IMG/VR virus record: IMGVR_UViG_3300031344_000005 | Span: 18,816-82,815 of that record | Direction: 5' to 3' (one strand) | DNA length: 64,000 nt | Origin: a virus | Translations under genes and position numbers: made by a program | The notes under the pieces: generated by a model | Told to the model about the DNA's origin: nothing | Database searches by the model: none | Seen by the model: the letters and a program-made list of their open reading frames with translations, nothing else | In this document: piece after piece, positions 1 to 7,236 of the stretch | How the letters are laid out: every line of letters starts with the position of its first letter | How positions within the stretch are numbered: position 1 is the first letter of the stretch

Positions 1-148
1 GGGACGGCTTGCCGTCGGCGTCGCGGCGGTCGGCCATCATCTTGGCGAAGTACCAAACCTGCTCAGTGAATGGACACAGGTTGACCAGGTCCTCGTCGCG
101 TGGGTCCGTGGTCTGAGTATGTGGGAAACCCACACAGATGATCCTCAA
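1..148 (-). CDS. Partial hypothetical protein, N-terminus only
   Basis: A leftward reading frame starts at TTG 148-146 and runs off the left edge of the window, giving 49 codons. A good GGAGGT ribosome-binding site lies 6 nt before the TTG, and the start overlaps the stop of the upstream HNH gene as TTGA. The visible protein begins MRIICVGFPHTQTTD and has a mixed, soluble-looking composition. I do not recognise the family. Only the strong Shine-Dalgarno and the overlap support it. Confidence 0.6.
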   Translation of the reverse strand, partial: MRIICVGFPHTQTTDPRDEDLVNLCPFTEQVWYFAKMMADRRDADGKPS

Positions 149-810
149 GATTGCACCTCCAATTCCACGTGTTTCCACGTCTTGCGAGCGAGGATGTCGT
201 AGATATTTCTAACACACACGCCGAAGTCGGCGGCAAGTTGAGGCACGGTCCATCCTTGGGCGCGAAGCTGAAAGACGGAGCGCACCTTCTCATCAGTCAG
301 TTTGGATCTACTGTGCCCTTCTCCACGTGGGCGAGATTCCGGATGCAAGCGTGAGCCGCTGTGTTCACCACGCGCCATTCGCTCTGGGTGCAAGTGGGAC
401 CAATGCGCATCGCCGCGCGCTACACGTTCCGGGTGCCTATGTGACCAGTGCTCGTCGCCATAAGAATGTGGCGGATCACTTTGTCTGCCCTTCGCCATCA
501 TGTCCCTGGTATTGTCCTTCATCGTTCCGAGAAACAAGTGCTCATCGGCAACACAGGGCGGATTGTCGCACTTATGGGGGACGTGCAGGCCATCGGGGAT
601 TGGGCCGTGAGCCAACTCCCATGCTACGCGGTGGGCACTTTCCCCACTGCCAGCGCGTCCCAGACGGCTGCTGAGCCTACCGTACCCATGATAATCCAGC
701 GCGGCCTGCCATTCTAGGCAAGGCGTTGTCATGCCCGGTCTGATGAAATCGGCAAGCTTGGCCTTCGCGAGGAATCGCTGCTTAAGTCGGTCGAGTACGA
801 AGATGCGCAT
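145..810 (-). CDS. HNH homing endonuclease
   Basis: Predicted free-standing HNH endonuclease (HNH_3-like), 221 aa. The core has CLEWQ near residue 31, AHRVAWELAHG near 59-69, and HKCDNPPCV followed by HLFLGT and DN near 79-102, the usual phage HNH arrangement of Cys pair, catalytic His and Asn. Three short tandem units carrying HPE..ARG(D/E) follow, then a C-terminal helix-turn-helix-like segment with WTVPQLAADFGV that probably helps choose the DNA target. Start at 810 is preferred over 822 because GGAG sits 7 nt upstream of it. Probably a mobile selfish gene within the leftward operon; the target site is not identifiable. Confidence 0.88.
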   Translation of the reverse strand: MRIFVLDRLKQRFLAKAKLADFIRPGMTTPCLEWQAALDYHGYGRLSSRLGRAGSGESAHRVAWELAHGPIPDGLHVPHKCDNPPCVADEHLFLGTMKDNTRDMMAKGRQSDPPHSYGDEHWSHRHPERVARGDAHWSHLHPERMARGEHSGSRLHPESRPRGEGHSRSKLTDEKVRSVFQLRAQGWTVPQLAADFGVCVRNIYDILARKTWKHVELEVQS

Positions 811-822
811 GGTTAGCTCCAT

Positions 823-1029
823 TCAATGGCTGCCGTCGTAGCCCGGCGGACGCCCCTGCCATGGCGGTGCGGGCGGGAACATTGGCTCTGGTAGCTTCTC
901 GCCCGGCTCCATCATCCGCACCTCGACCACGTTGTAGTCCAGTTCGACCGCTCGCTGCTGCGCGCGCGCCGGGTCCTCCCATGCCGAGTCGAGGTGCAGA
1001 ACGTTGCGGACGATGAAGATGGTTTTCAT
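823..1029 (-). CDS. Small hypothetical protein (68 aa)
   Basis: Small soluble protein of the leftward operon, start ATG 1029 overlapping the stop of the methyltransferase gene as ATGA and ending just before the HNH gene. The N-terminus (MKTIFIVRNVLHLDSAW) is followed by a proline-rich C-terminus. No family recognised. Longer readings toward 1272 run antisense to the methyltransferase coding frame and are rejected. Confidence 0.6.
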   Translation of the reverse strand: MKTIFIVRNVLHLDSAWEDPARAQQRAVELDYNVVEVRMMEPGEKLPEPMFPPAPPWQGRPPGYDGSH

Positions 1030-1742
1030 GGTCTGCACACAATGTCGTAGCCGTCTCTCCCGTCGCTCGGGTTGAACGGCTGTCCCGTGCGGATGTCCTT
1101 GCATTCCGCCGAGTAGCCAAGCCAGCGCAGCTCCGTCTCCAAGTCGCGGATCGTGAAGCCTGAGAGACCTAGTCCCCAGGAATTGACTTCGACGACCATG
1201 ATGGGCCGGCAGCGCAGAATTGTCCCACGCGCGCCTCGCAGGGCCAACACCTCGTGGCCTTCGATGTCCCACTTGATGAGCGCTGGCGACAGACCGAAGC
1301 TGTCGAGTGTCACCACCTCGACCGGCACGTCACCGTCTGCGTCGATGTGGCTGGCCCCGGCGTTTTCCTCACGCTTGATCTTGAGCGAAGCCACGCGATC
1401 TGACAGGCCGCAGTTGTGGAGCACGACGTTCGGCAGGTCCGCACAGTTCTGCCGGAGGCACTCGAAGGGCTCAACTTGCGGCTCGAAGGCATGCACGGTG
1501 CCGGCCTTCGTCGCATAGGACGAGGCGTGGTCTCCAAGGCTGGCGCCTGCGTCGATGACGGTCGATCCTTCCGGTATCAGGTCGAGCACCAGCGGAATCA
1601 GTTTGATCGGTGGGCACGACAGATCTGCGCCGAGACAGTGGTGCTGTTCGATCCATCGCGACAGGTGCGTGTCGTCCTTCAGAACTGCGATCGAGCGTTC
1701 GCCCGGAAGACCGGGGATGATGCCGGGCGTGTGGATAATCAT
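1026..1742 (-). CDS. FkbM-family SAM-dependent methyltransferase
   Basis: Predicted 238-aa methyltransferase of the FkbM family, which usually O-methylates sugars or small molecules. SAM-binding motif I is VIDAGASLGDH near residues 62-72, the acidic second strand is AFEPQ, and the typical FkbM block IKWDIEGHEVLALRGA lies at about 156-171. Start 1742 is chosen because GAGGGG lies just upstream; the frame is open to 1817 but that extension has no site. It lies between a regulatory HTH gene and an HNH gene and may modify a host surface glycan or phage product. The substrate cannot be read from sequence. Confidence 0.85.
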   Translation of the reverse strand: MIIHTPGIIPGLPGERSIAVLKDDTHLSRWIEQHHCLGADLSCPPIKLIPLVLDLIPEGSTVIDAGASLGDHASSYATKAGTVHAFEPQVEPFECLRQNCADLPNVVLHNCGLSDRVASLKIKREENAGASHIDADGDVPVEVVTLDSFGLSPALIKWDIEGHEVLALRGARGTILRCRPIMVVEVNSWGLGLSGFTIRDLETELRWLGYSAECKDIRTGQPFNPSDGRDGYDIVCRP

Positions 1743-1770
1743 ACTCTGCCCCTCGGATTGGCCAAAGAGA

Positions 1771-1986
1771 TCAAGGTGTCTTCCCCTGTTGGTCTCTCGC
1801 CGCGATCTGATGGGCAAGTAGCAGCGCGGTCCCTCGGTGGATTCGCAATCCGCCCGCTGCGCGTTCGAGGGCCGGCCTGCTCAGACCCAAGTGCCGCGCG
1901 GCTTGGCATGTGCCCTGTGCTTCGATGAGGGCCTTCAGGCGGGTCTGATGCTCTGGGCTCATCTCGGTGTCGTTCTTTTGCTTCAT
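1771..1986 (-). CDS. Small HTH DNA-binding protein, likely autorepressor
   Basis: A 71-aa protein with a compact helix-turn-helix: CQAARHLGLSRPALERAAGG at about residues 25-44, followed by a short C-terminal helix (TALLLAHQIA). It is the first gene of the leftward operon. Its ATG lies inside a perfect 16-bp palindrome that also abuts its own -10 box, so autoregulation is likely. It could set expression of the methyltransferase/HNH operon and, being divergent, of the head operon. Start 1986 is preferred over 2022 because the latter would lie upstream of the -10 box. Confidence 0.72.
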   Translation of the reverse strand: MKQKNDTEMSPEHQTRLKALIEAQGTCQAARHLGLSRPALERAAGGLRIHRGTALLLAHQIAARDQQGKTP

Positions 1987-2029
1987 GGTGCTTGCACCAT
2001 CATAGCAACGAAGTTGGGCCAAAAGTCAA
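1985..2029 (-). promoter_or_regulatory. Leftward promoter with palindromic operator
   Basis: Reading leftward, TTGACT (2029-2024) and TATGAT (2004-1999) form a sigma70-like promoter with a rather long 19-bp spacer. The perfect palindrome ATGGTGCTTGCACCAT (1985-2000) overlaps the edge of the -10 box, the expected transcription start and the start codon of the HTH gene. A repressor bound there would block its own promoter. The predicted 5' leader is only about 6 nt. Confidence 0.6.
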
Positions 2030-2079
2030 GCTTACATTTTCGTGAGGCACGAATTGTGTTACCTCGGAAGTACACGACC

Positions 2080-2619
2080 ATGACCAGCCAAGTTGACCCG
2101 AAGAAGCTCAAGTCGCTGCTGAACAAGTCACAGACCGAACTCGATCCGCCAGAGGACGAGGGTGGAGGTGGGGATCCCGCCGACACTGGAGCGGCCTCGG
2201 ACGACGGCTCCGACGACGACGAGGAAGAGGGCGGCGAAGAGGAAGAGCAGACGGTCGAGTCGCTGACGGCGTCGCTGAAGGAAGCCGTTCCAACGATCAA
2301 CGAGATCATCGACGAGTTCCGCACGGGCAGCGACGCGCAGCCGAAGGCCGGCGTCGAACAACTCGAAGAAGAACTCGATGCCGAGGCGGTGCACGGGTTC
2401 TGTGGCTGGACCGAGGAAGCGGGCAAGAAGGACTTTCGCAAGCTGGGCGAAGCGCTCGACGTGGAAGACGTCGATGGCTTCGTCGGCTGGTGCCGGGCCG
2501 TCCGCAAGATGGAGGAGGAAGACGGCGAGGGCGGGGAGAGCGGCGGCGAGGAAGGGGCGACCGAAGAAGAGCCCGAAGGTGGCGAGCCCGAAGGCGAAGA
2601 GGAACCCGAGGCCGAGTGA
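2080..2619 (+). CDS. Highly acidic protein of the head gene cluster
   Basis: First gene of the rightward structural operon, 179 aa. It has two long Asp/Glu-rich, low-complexity stretches, at about residues 25-60 and again at the C-terminus from about 145 on, flanking a central part with the repeated pattern (A/D)-(x)-GF-(C/V)-GW. GGAAG lies just upstream of ATG 2080. Its position ahead of the head genes suggests an accessory head or assembly role; the extreme charge would also fit a DNA mimic or chaperone. No family is recognised. Confidence 0.7.
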   Translation: MTSQVDPKKLKSLLNKSQTELDPPEDEGGGGDPADTGAASDDGSDDDEEEGGEEEEQTVESLTASLKEAVPTINEIIDEFRTGSDAQPKAGVEQLEEELDAEAVHGFCGWTEEAGKKDFRKLGEALDVEDVDGFVGWCRAVRKMEEEDGEGGESGGEEGATEEEPEGGEPEGEEEPEAE

Positions 2620-2891
2620 TGCCGGGCAACCTCAAAAACGCCTTGCGCGCAGAGCCCGCTGGCGGGACCGTCAATGTGGATCTGACGAGAACGACGCCCA
2701 AGGCTGACCCGCGGTTTATGCCCGAGCAGGCGCCCCCGGAATCTGATTCCGCGATGGACGCTCCGGGCCTGACCGTCACTGGGAAGTCACCCAATGCTCG
2801 CATCGCACTACCGGCAAGCCAGAAGCTGCCCAATTTGCCACCGGCCAGGAACCCGAATTTGTTCGAGGCAACCCCGAGGAAGCGAACATGA
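2619..2891 (+). CDS. Hypothetical head-region protein (90 aa)
   Basis: Starts at ATG 2619, sharing one base with the previous stop (TGATG), and ends inside an ATGA overlap with the next gene. The protein is basic, rich in Pro, Ala and Asn, with no membrane segment and low predicted order. Tight coupling to neighbours supports it as a real gene; function unknown. Confidence 0.6.
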   Translation: MPGNLKNALRAEPAGGTVNVDLTRTTPKADPRFMPEQAPPESDSAMDAPGLTVTGKSPNARIALPASQKLPNLPPARNPNLFEATPRKRT

Positions 2892-3097
2892 GCGAAGCTC
2901 TTTCACCAGGTCGACGGCGCGCGCTTGAGCTTGGCCGCAAGTTCGGGACGATTCGCGAAGACAAGCCTCGCACCGCCCCTGACGGTCTGACCGGCGGGCG
3001 GGGAGCCTCCGAGATGGCGAAGGCTGAGAAACCACTACTCGAAGGCGCGAGCGTGAAGCCCGCCGTCGAAAAACCGCTCCCGTTTCGACGGGGGTAA
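2888..3097 (+). CDS. Small protein with KPLPF tail (69 aa)
   Basis: Short basic protein beginning MSEALSPGRRRALELG and ending with VEKPLPFRRG. The start overlaps the preceding stop (ATGA). The terminal KPLPF motif recurs near the C-terminus of the next small gene, suggesting a shared binding partner or a duplicated tail. No known family. Confidence 0.6.
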   Translation: MSEALSPGRRRALELGRKFGTIREDKPRTAPDGLTGGRGASEMAKAEKPLLEGASVKPAVEKPLPFRRG

Positions 3098-3107
3098 GGA
3101 GAACCAG

Positions 3108-3266
3108 ATGAGCGACGAGAGCACCCCTGTCAAAGAGTACGACGCAAAGCACGGTTCCTACAAGCCCAGCGGACTGGAAGTCAACACGGCTTCTTCGGTG
3201 CTTCCGGCGAAAGATAAGCCGCTGCCGTTCAAGTCGACGGTTGGCAACACGAACGCCGACAAGTGA
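3108..3266 (+). CDS. Small protein with KPLPF motif (52 aa)
   Basis: A 52-aa frame with a good upstream GGTAAGGAG site. It reads MSDESTPVKEYDAKHG at the N-terminus and has AKDKPLPFKST near the C-terminus, matching the KPLPF ending of the previous protein. It fills the space between two head-cluster genes with tight spacing. Function unknown, probably a structural accessory peptide. Confidence 0.6.
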   Translation: MSDESTPVKEYDAKHGSYKPSGLEVNTASSVLPAKDKPLPFKSTVGNTNADK

Positions 3267-3304
3267 TCGGCGGCATCAGTCACTGATTTGAGGAGAGACA
3301 TTCC

Positions 3305-4177
3305 ATGGCCATCAACGACACCACGACCCACTCCAGCACAGTTCGCGACGCCTACAACACCGGCATTCTGGGCAAAGAGTCCGACGCCAGCCAGAAGGCG
3401 CCTCTGGGCGACATCCTCTCGGTGTTGCTCGACGTCGCCAACACGGCCGTCTCGGTTTCGGCCGTCACCGTCGGAACCGCCGTCACCCCTACGCTCACGC
3501 CGACGGCAACGTCCGGGGCGACTGGGATCATCCCCACGGCAACTGCCGTAGTTACGGTCTCCGCTTCGTCGGTTTCAGTTGCGACGGCGGTTTCGACGGC
3601 CGCCGTTGCCTACGCATCGCCCGATCAGACGATTCTGGCGAACCTGGCAAACGCCAACTACGTCTCGGTGAACCAGTGCGTGACCGACATCAAGGCTCTG
3701 ATCACCAAGGTCAACGCCGCAGTGGTGGACATCAGCGCGACCGATGCCAAGCTGAGTGCGGTTCTGGTGGACCTCAGCGCCGCCAAGGTCGACAACACCG
3801 CACTGGCTGCGCAGGTCAATGCCGCGCTCGTCGACATCAAGTCGCTGCGAGCCTGTATGGCGGCCACCGCCGCCAACGGCACAATGGGCGGCTGCACCGA
3901 GCCGAGCCTCACCGTGACGAGCTACCTCACCGGGACGCTGACCTACACGCCGTCATCGATCATCAGCATCCACGGCTACGGCACGACCCCGGGCGTCCTG
4001 AAGCTCATCCGCGATCCGAACCACACGCTCTCGACTGGTGAAGTTTTTTGGGATGGCTATCGCGGTCTGAAGTTCTGCGCCGCCGACCTCCTGACCACCT
4101 ACGACGCCATCTACGCCAAGGCCGACAGCTCGCAGAAGGTGAGTTGCCTCATGGCCTCGATTGCGGACATCGTCTAA
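3305..4177 (+). CDS. Putative virion structural protein with helical repeats
   Basis: A 290-aa protein with a good GAGGAGAG site. After the N-terminus (MAINDTTTHSSTVRDAY) comes a Ala/Val/Thr-rich stretch, then at about residues 115-190 several heptad-like helical units (DIKALITKVNAAVVDI, DLSAAKVDNTALAAQV) that look like a coiled-coil stalk. The last 90 residues form a compact mixed domain. Position ahead of the scaffold and capsid genes suggests a head or decoration protein; family not recognised. Confidence 0.65.
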   Translation: MAINDTTTHSSTVRDAYNTGILGKESDASQKAPLGDILSVLLDVANTAVSVSAVTVGTAVTPTLTPTATSGATGIIPTATAVVTVSASSVSVATAVSTAAVAYASPDQTILANLANANYVSVNQCVTDIKALITKVNAAVVDISATDAKLSAVLVDLSAAKVDNTALAAQVNAALVDIKSLRACMAATAANGTMGGCTEPSLTVTSYLTGTLTYTPSSIISIHGYGTTPGVLKLIRDPNHTLSTGEVFWDGYRGLKFCAADLLTTYDAIYAKADSSQKVSCLMASIADIV

Positions 4178-4199
4178 CCGACGGAGTCAGTAGCGCCAC

Positions 4200-4355
4200 A
4201 TGAAACCTTTCAGCGGGACACACGCCAACCTGAGATTCACTCAGGGCGCCTCTGTCCCGCGCAACGTGGCTCGATACCTTGCGTGCCCGCCCGTTGAAGT
4301 CGTCACTCGTGACGACGGCGACGATACAGCCGGTGACCGCGACGTAAACGAGTAG
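4200..4355 (+). CDS. Small hypothetical protein (51 aa)
   Basis: Frame beginning MKPFSGTHANLRFTQG, with a Asp-rich tail, between the structural gene at 3305 and the scaffold gene. A GGAG lies about 12 nt before the ATG, so the ribosome site is modest. Codon use is like the neighbours. Function unknown. Confidence 0.45.
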   Translation: MKPFSGTHANLRFTQGASVPRNVARYLACPPVEVVTRDDGDDTAGDRDVNE

Positions 4356-4371
4356 CTCCGAGGAGCGAGTC

Positions 4372-5226
4372 ATGCCGAACGAAAACCAACCCGATCCGAA
4401 TCAACCGCCAGCCCCAGGAACACCGCCAGTAAGCACTCCGCCCGTCGGAGCCGCACCTCCCGCCCCCCAGGGCAAGAACGTCATGATCCCCCAAGCCGCA
4501 TTTGACAAGCGAGTCGAGCAGGCGAAGAGAAGCGGTCGAACCGCCTACCAAGCCGAACTCGACGCGGCTGCCGTGGCCAAGGGATACGCGAACCACACCG
4601 CACTGATGGCCCACGTCGATGGGTTGCTCACTCGACGAGCCGCCGCGCCGAAGTCACCGCAGGCCCAGCCGCAGGGCCAGGCCAGCGGATCACCTCCTCC
4701 CCCGGTCCCGCCCAAGAACCGCAATGACCGCCAGGCCATGCAGCAATTCGAGCGAGACAAGGCGAGGGCGCAGCGCGAGCGAGAACAGTCCGAACGACGA
4801 TTGGCAGACGAGCAGAAGCGACGCCGCAGGGCCGAGCGAGAACGCGATGCCATCGAAGCCCGGTCCAACCTCGAACGCATTGCCGGCCGGTGTGGCGTCA
4901 AGGACGTCGACTACGCGATCCATCTGTACACCCAGCACTGCCAAGGGAAATCCGAGGACGAGCTGAGCAAGATGGACGAAGATAAATTCTTCAAGGAGTT
5001 GCGGCAAGGACACCCCTACATCTTTGGGGAAACGGTCGTGCCCGCGACGACCGGGACCGTGGGAGCGCCCCCCGGCTCTCATGTACCGCCATCGGCCGCG
5101 GGAACCGCAGCCGCTGCCGGGCAGGCCGGAACCATCGACGTTACGAAGATGAACAAGGAACAGTACCGCGAGTATAGGCGGAATCGCGGCTACGACCGAC
5201 CGCTCCTGACAGGCAGAGCAAGCTGA
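4372..5226 (+). CDS. Probable capsid scaffolding protein
   Basis: A 284-aa protein directly before the major capsid gene, the usual place for a scaffold. Order: Pro/Gln-rich disordered N-terminus (1-35), a basic helical section (about 40-85), a Pro-rich linker, a long highly charged coiled coil (about 118-165, RERDAIEARSNLERIAGRCG), a small helical domain, and a Gly/Ala-rich linker leading to a short C-terminal helix (KMNKEQYREYRRNRG) that would suit capsid binding. Scaffold identity is inferred from context and architecture rather than a recognised family. Confidence 0.7.
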   Translation: MPNENQPDPNQPPAPGTPPVSTPPVGAAPPAPQGKNVMIPQAAFDKRVEQAKRSGRTAYQAELDAAAVAKGYANHTALMAHVDGLLTRRAAAPKSPQAQPQGQASGSPPPPVPPKNRNDRQAMQQFERDKARAQREREQSERRLADEQKRRRRAERERDAIEARSNLERIAGRCGVKDVDYAIHLYTQHCQGKSEDELSKMDEDKFFKELRQGHPYIFGETVVPATTGTVGAPPGSHVPPSAAGTAAAAGQAGTIDVTKMNKEQYREYRRNRGYDRPLLTGRAS

Positions 5227-5271
5227 AACTGACGGCCAACAGCCGACGAACACCAACGAAAGAGGAAATCC

Positions 5272-6687
5272 ATGGACTTCTCAGTCATCCAACAGTCGCC
5301 CCAGGTCCGAGAACTGGTGCAGCAGAACGTGCTGCAGCGGGAGTTCAAGGACGCCCTGTACCCCCGCAATCTGTTCCGCGGCGAAGCCGAGCCGGTGGAA
5401 TGGCCCGCCAACATCGGCGACAGCATGGTGTTCACCGGCCGCGGCCTGATGAAGCCGTCGACCAAGCCCTTGAAGCCCGGTGACGAGCCGCGGGCGAAGA
5501 GCGTCGAGTATGAACAGTGGTCCGCCCAGCTCCATCAGTGGGTCGGCCGCGCCCCGGACATCTCGACTGTGACCGACCTCGTGTCGATCGCGCGACTGTT
5601 CGTGAGCAACGTCCAGGCCCTCGGGTTGGATGCTGGCATGTCGCTCAACCGCATCGTACGCGATCGGTTGTACAACGCCGCGCTGAGCGGCCAGACGGTC
5701 GCGACAGTGACCGCGACTTCGGGCCACACCATCACGGTGGCGCGCTTGAACGGTTTCACGACCGCGCGGCGCCCCGACCTGTCGACTGGATCGACGGTCA
5801 AGTTCGACACCGTGTCGAGCAACAACCCGCTGATCGCCTACACCAAGCACGCCTCCGGCGCCACGCTGACCCTCACCATCACGGGCTTCACCCCGACCTA
5901 CACGGGCGACGAAACCGGGCCAGGCACCCTGACGGTTGCCGAAACCTTGAGCGGGAGCAACGTCACGGCGCGGGATCCGATCTGGACCGCTGACGCCAGC
6001 TTCATCAACCGCGCGGGCGCTGGCCTGAGCGTCGATGCCGTCACGAGCACGGGCCACGGCTTCACGTTCGACCTGTACCGCAGTTCGGTGGGCCACATGG
6101 CGGACAACAACGTGCCGAAGATGTCTGACGGCTTCTACCACGCGCACTTCAACAACTACTCCAAGGGCCAACTGTTCAGCAGCGACGAGAGCCAGCGGCT
6201 CTTGACCAGCTTGCCGGACTACTACTGGTACAAGGAGTTCACGATCGGCGAGGTGCTGGGTGGCCTGGTGTTCGAGGACACCGAGACCCCGCAGGCGTCG
6301 AACGTCCAAGGTGGCACCTCCAACGTGTACGACGGCTCCGACACCGGCGAAGCGTTCGGCGGCGAGATGTACAACTACACCAGCGACCTCATCCAACGCC
6401 CGATCTTCATCGGCGCCGAAGCGGTCTACGAATACTACCGGCCCCTCGGCGGTCTCGTGACTGAGGCCGGCGTCAACGGGCAGGTGGGTGAGTTCACCGG
6501 CCTGACCAACAACGGCATCGAGGTGAATGTGGATCGCGTGCAGGTCTACCTGCGAGCGCCCGTGAACGTGACGGGCGACATCGTGACGTCGGTGTGGAAG
6601 AGCGTGATGGATTGGCCCTGCCGAACCGACGTGCTCACCGGCGACAGCGCCAGGTTTAAGCGGTGCGTCGTGGTGGAACATATCTAG
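5272..6687 (+). CDS. Major capsid protein (HK97-type fold, N4 gp56-like)
   Basis: A 471-aa protein whose N-terminal third (FKDALYPRNLF, a VEWPANIGDS strand, a long spine-like helix near 105-135) and C-terminus (VNVDRVQVYLRAPVNVTGD) resemble N4 gp56-type HK97-fold capsid proteins. Residues about 140-225 form a Thr/Gly-rich beta segment (TLTLTITGFTPTYTGDETG) that looks like an inserted surface domain. GAAAGAGG precedes the ATG. The gene follows the putative scaffold and is followed by the folded noncoding region. High confidence as capsid, lower for the exact subfamily. Confidence 0.85.
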   Translation: MDFSVIQQSPQVRELVQQNVLQREFKDALYPRNLFRGEAEPVEWPANIGDSMVFTGRGLMKPSTKPLKPGDEPRAKSVEYEQWSAQLHQWVGRAPDISTVTDLVSIARLFVSNVQALGLDAGMSLNRIVRDRLYNAALSGQTVATVTATSGHTITVARLNGFTTARRPDLSTGSTVKFDTVSSNNPLIAYTKHASGATLTLTITGFTPTYTGDETGPGTLTVAETLSGSNVTARDPIWTADASFINRAGAGLSVDAVTSTGHGFTFDLYRSSVGHMADNNVPKMSDGFYHAHFNNYSKGQLFSSDESQRLLTSLPDYYWYKEFTIGEVLGGLVFEDTETPQASNVQGGTSNVYDGSDTGEAFGGEMYNYTSDLIQRPIFIGAEAVYEYYRPLGGLVTEAGVNGQVGEFTGLTNNGIEVNVDRVQVYLRAPVNVTGDIVTSVWKSVMDWPCRTDVLTGDSARFKRCVVVEHI

Positions 6688-6704
6688 CGAAACGCGCGTC
6701 ACAG

Positions 6705-7202
6705 CCTGAGAAGGAAATGTGCTTTTCCCGCGACTATCCCGACACGACGAGCGCACCGGCGCCACGGGATAGTCGCGCCTCAGTTTTGCCCTTCGGGGCA
6801 ATTAAAGGGCCTGGAGCTTCGGCTCGTAAACACACGCGGTCGTGTCGCTGTGTTCTGGCCCGCCGGCATGGTGGCGGCGCTTCGGTGCTTGCCCATACGA
6901 ACGTGCCGGTTCATGTCCGCGCTGGTCGCCCGATTGTGACGGGATTGCGCTTGCCCGCTTTGGTCAGTGGACATTCGCGCCCATCTATGACGGCGAACTC
7001 AACCGAGCTTTGTGCTCTGGATGAGTTGTTGCGCGGCTATCGGGAGACGCCAACCCTGGCCCTTGGCCATGGAACCGCGTCGCCCTCTGGCGGCCCCACT
7101 TCTAGAGAGTGGTCGGTGGCTTCGGCCATGACTCTGGACTCGCGCTCAAGCAGATCCCATCAGCGTGGGTTAAACGCTGTCACTGCTAGTGCCTGAGTCC
7201 GG
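6705..7202 (+). ncRNA. Candidate large structured RNA, about 500 nt
   Basis: The 549 nt between the capsid gene and the next gene carry no convincing protein frame but fold extensively. Helices include 6729-6741/6765-6777 (13 bp, perfect) inside 6706-6710/6779-6783; 6807-6811/6857-6861 closing two hairpins; 6913-6918/6969-6974 enclosing a nested hairpin; 6975-6980/7031-7036 enclosing 6996-7000/7023-7027 and 7003-7008/7014-7020; and 7134-7141/7195-7202 enclosing an H-type pseudoknot (7156-7159/7166-7169 with 7161-7165/7175-7179). Four hairpins are capped by C(UUCG)G loops at 6792, 6818, 6881 and 7121. A T5 run follows at 7214-7218. It fits neither tRNA nor tmRNA consensus; relation to ROOL or GOLLD phage RNAs cannot be judged by eye. 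Confidence 0.8.
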
Positions 7203-7236
7203 TGCCCCGCCTCTTTTTGACCAACAGGAGAATCCG

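Noticed and set aside
5281-6801. Long antisense open frame opposite the capsid gene
   Set aside because: Composition artefact of third-position G+C. No start signal; the + strand product is a recognisable capsid protein.
6663-7196. A 177-codon open frame across the region after the capsid gene
   Set aside because: It begins inside the end of the capsid gene without a ribosome site, its composition is not protein-like, and it crosses the perfect hairpins and UUCG tetraloops. The RNA reading explains the region better.
6688-7236. Could be a tRNA array, tmRNA, RNase P RNA or group I intron
   Set aside because: No T-loop GTTCGANTC-type motif, no tmRNA ends or tag frame, and no known core motifs were found. 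The capsid gene upstream is complete, so splicing is not required. A Rfam search should confirm.
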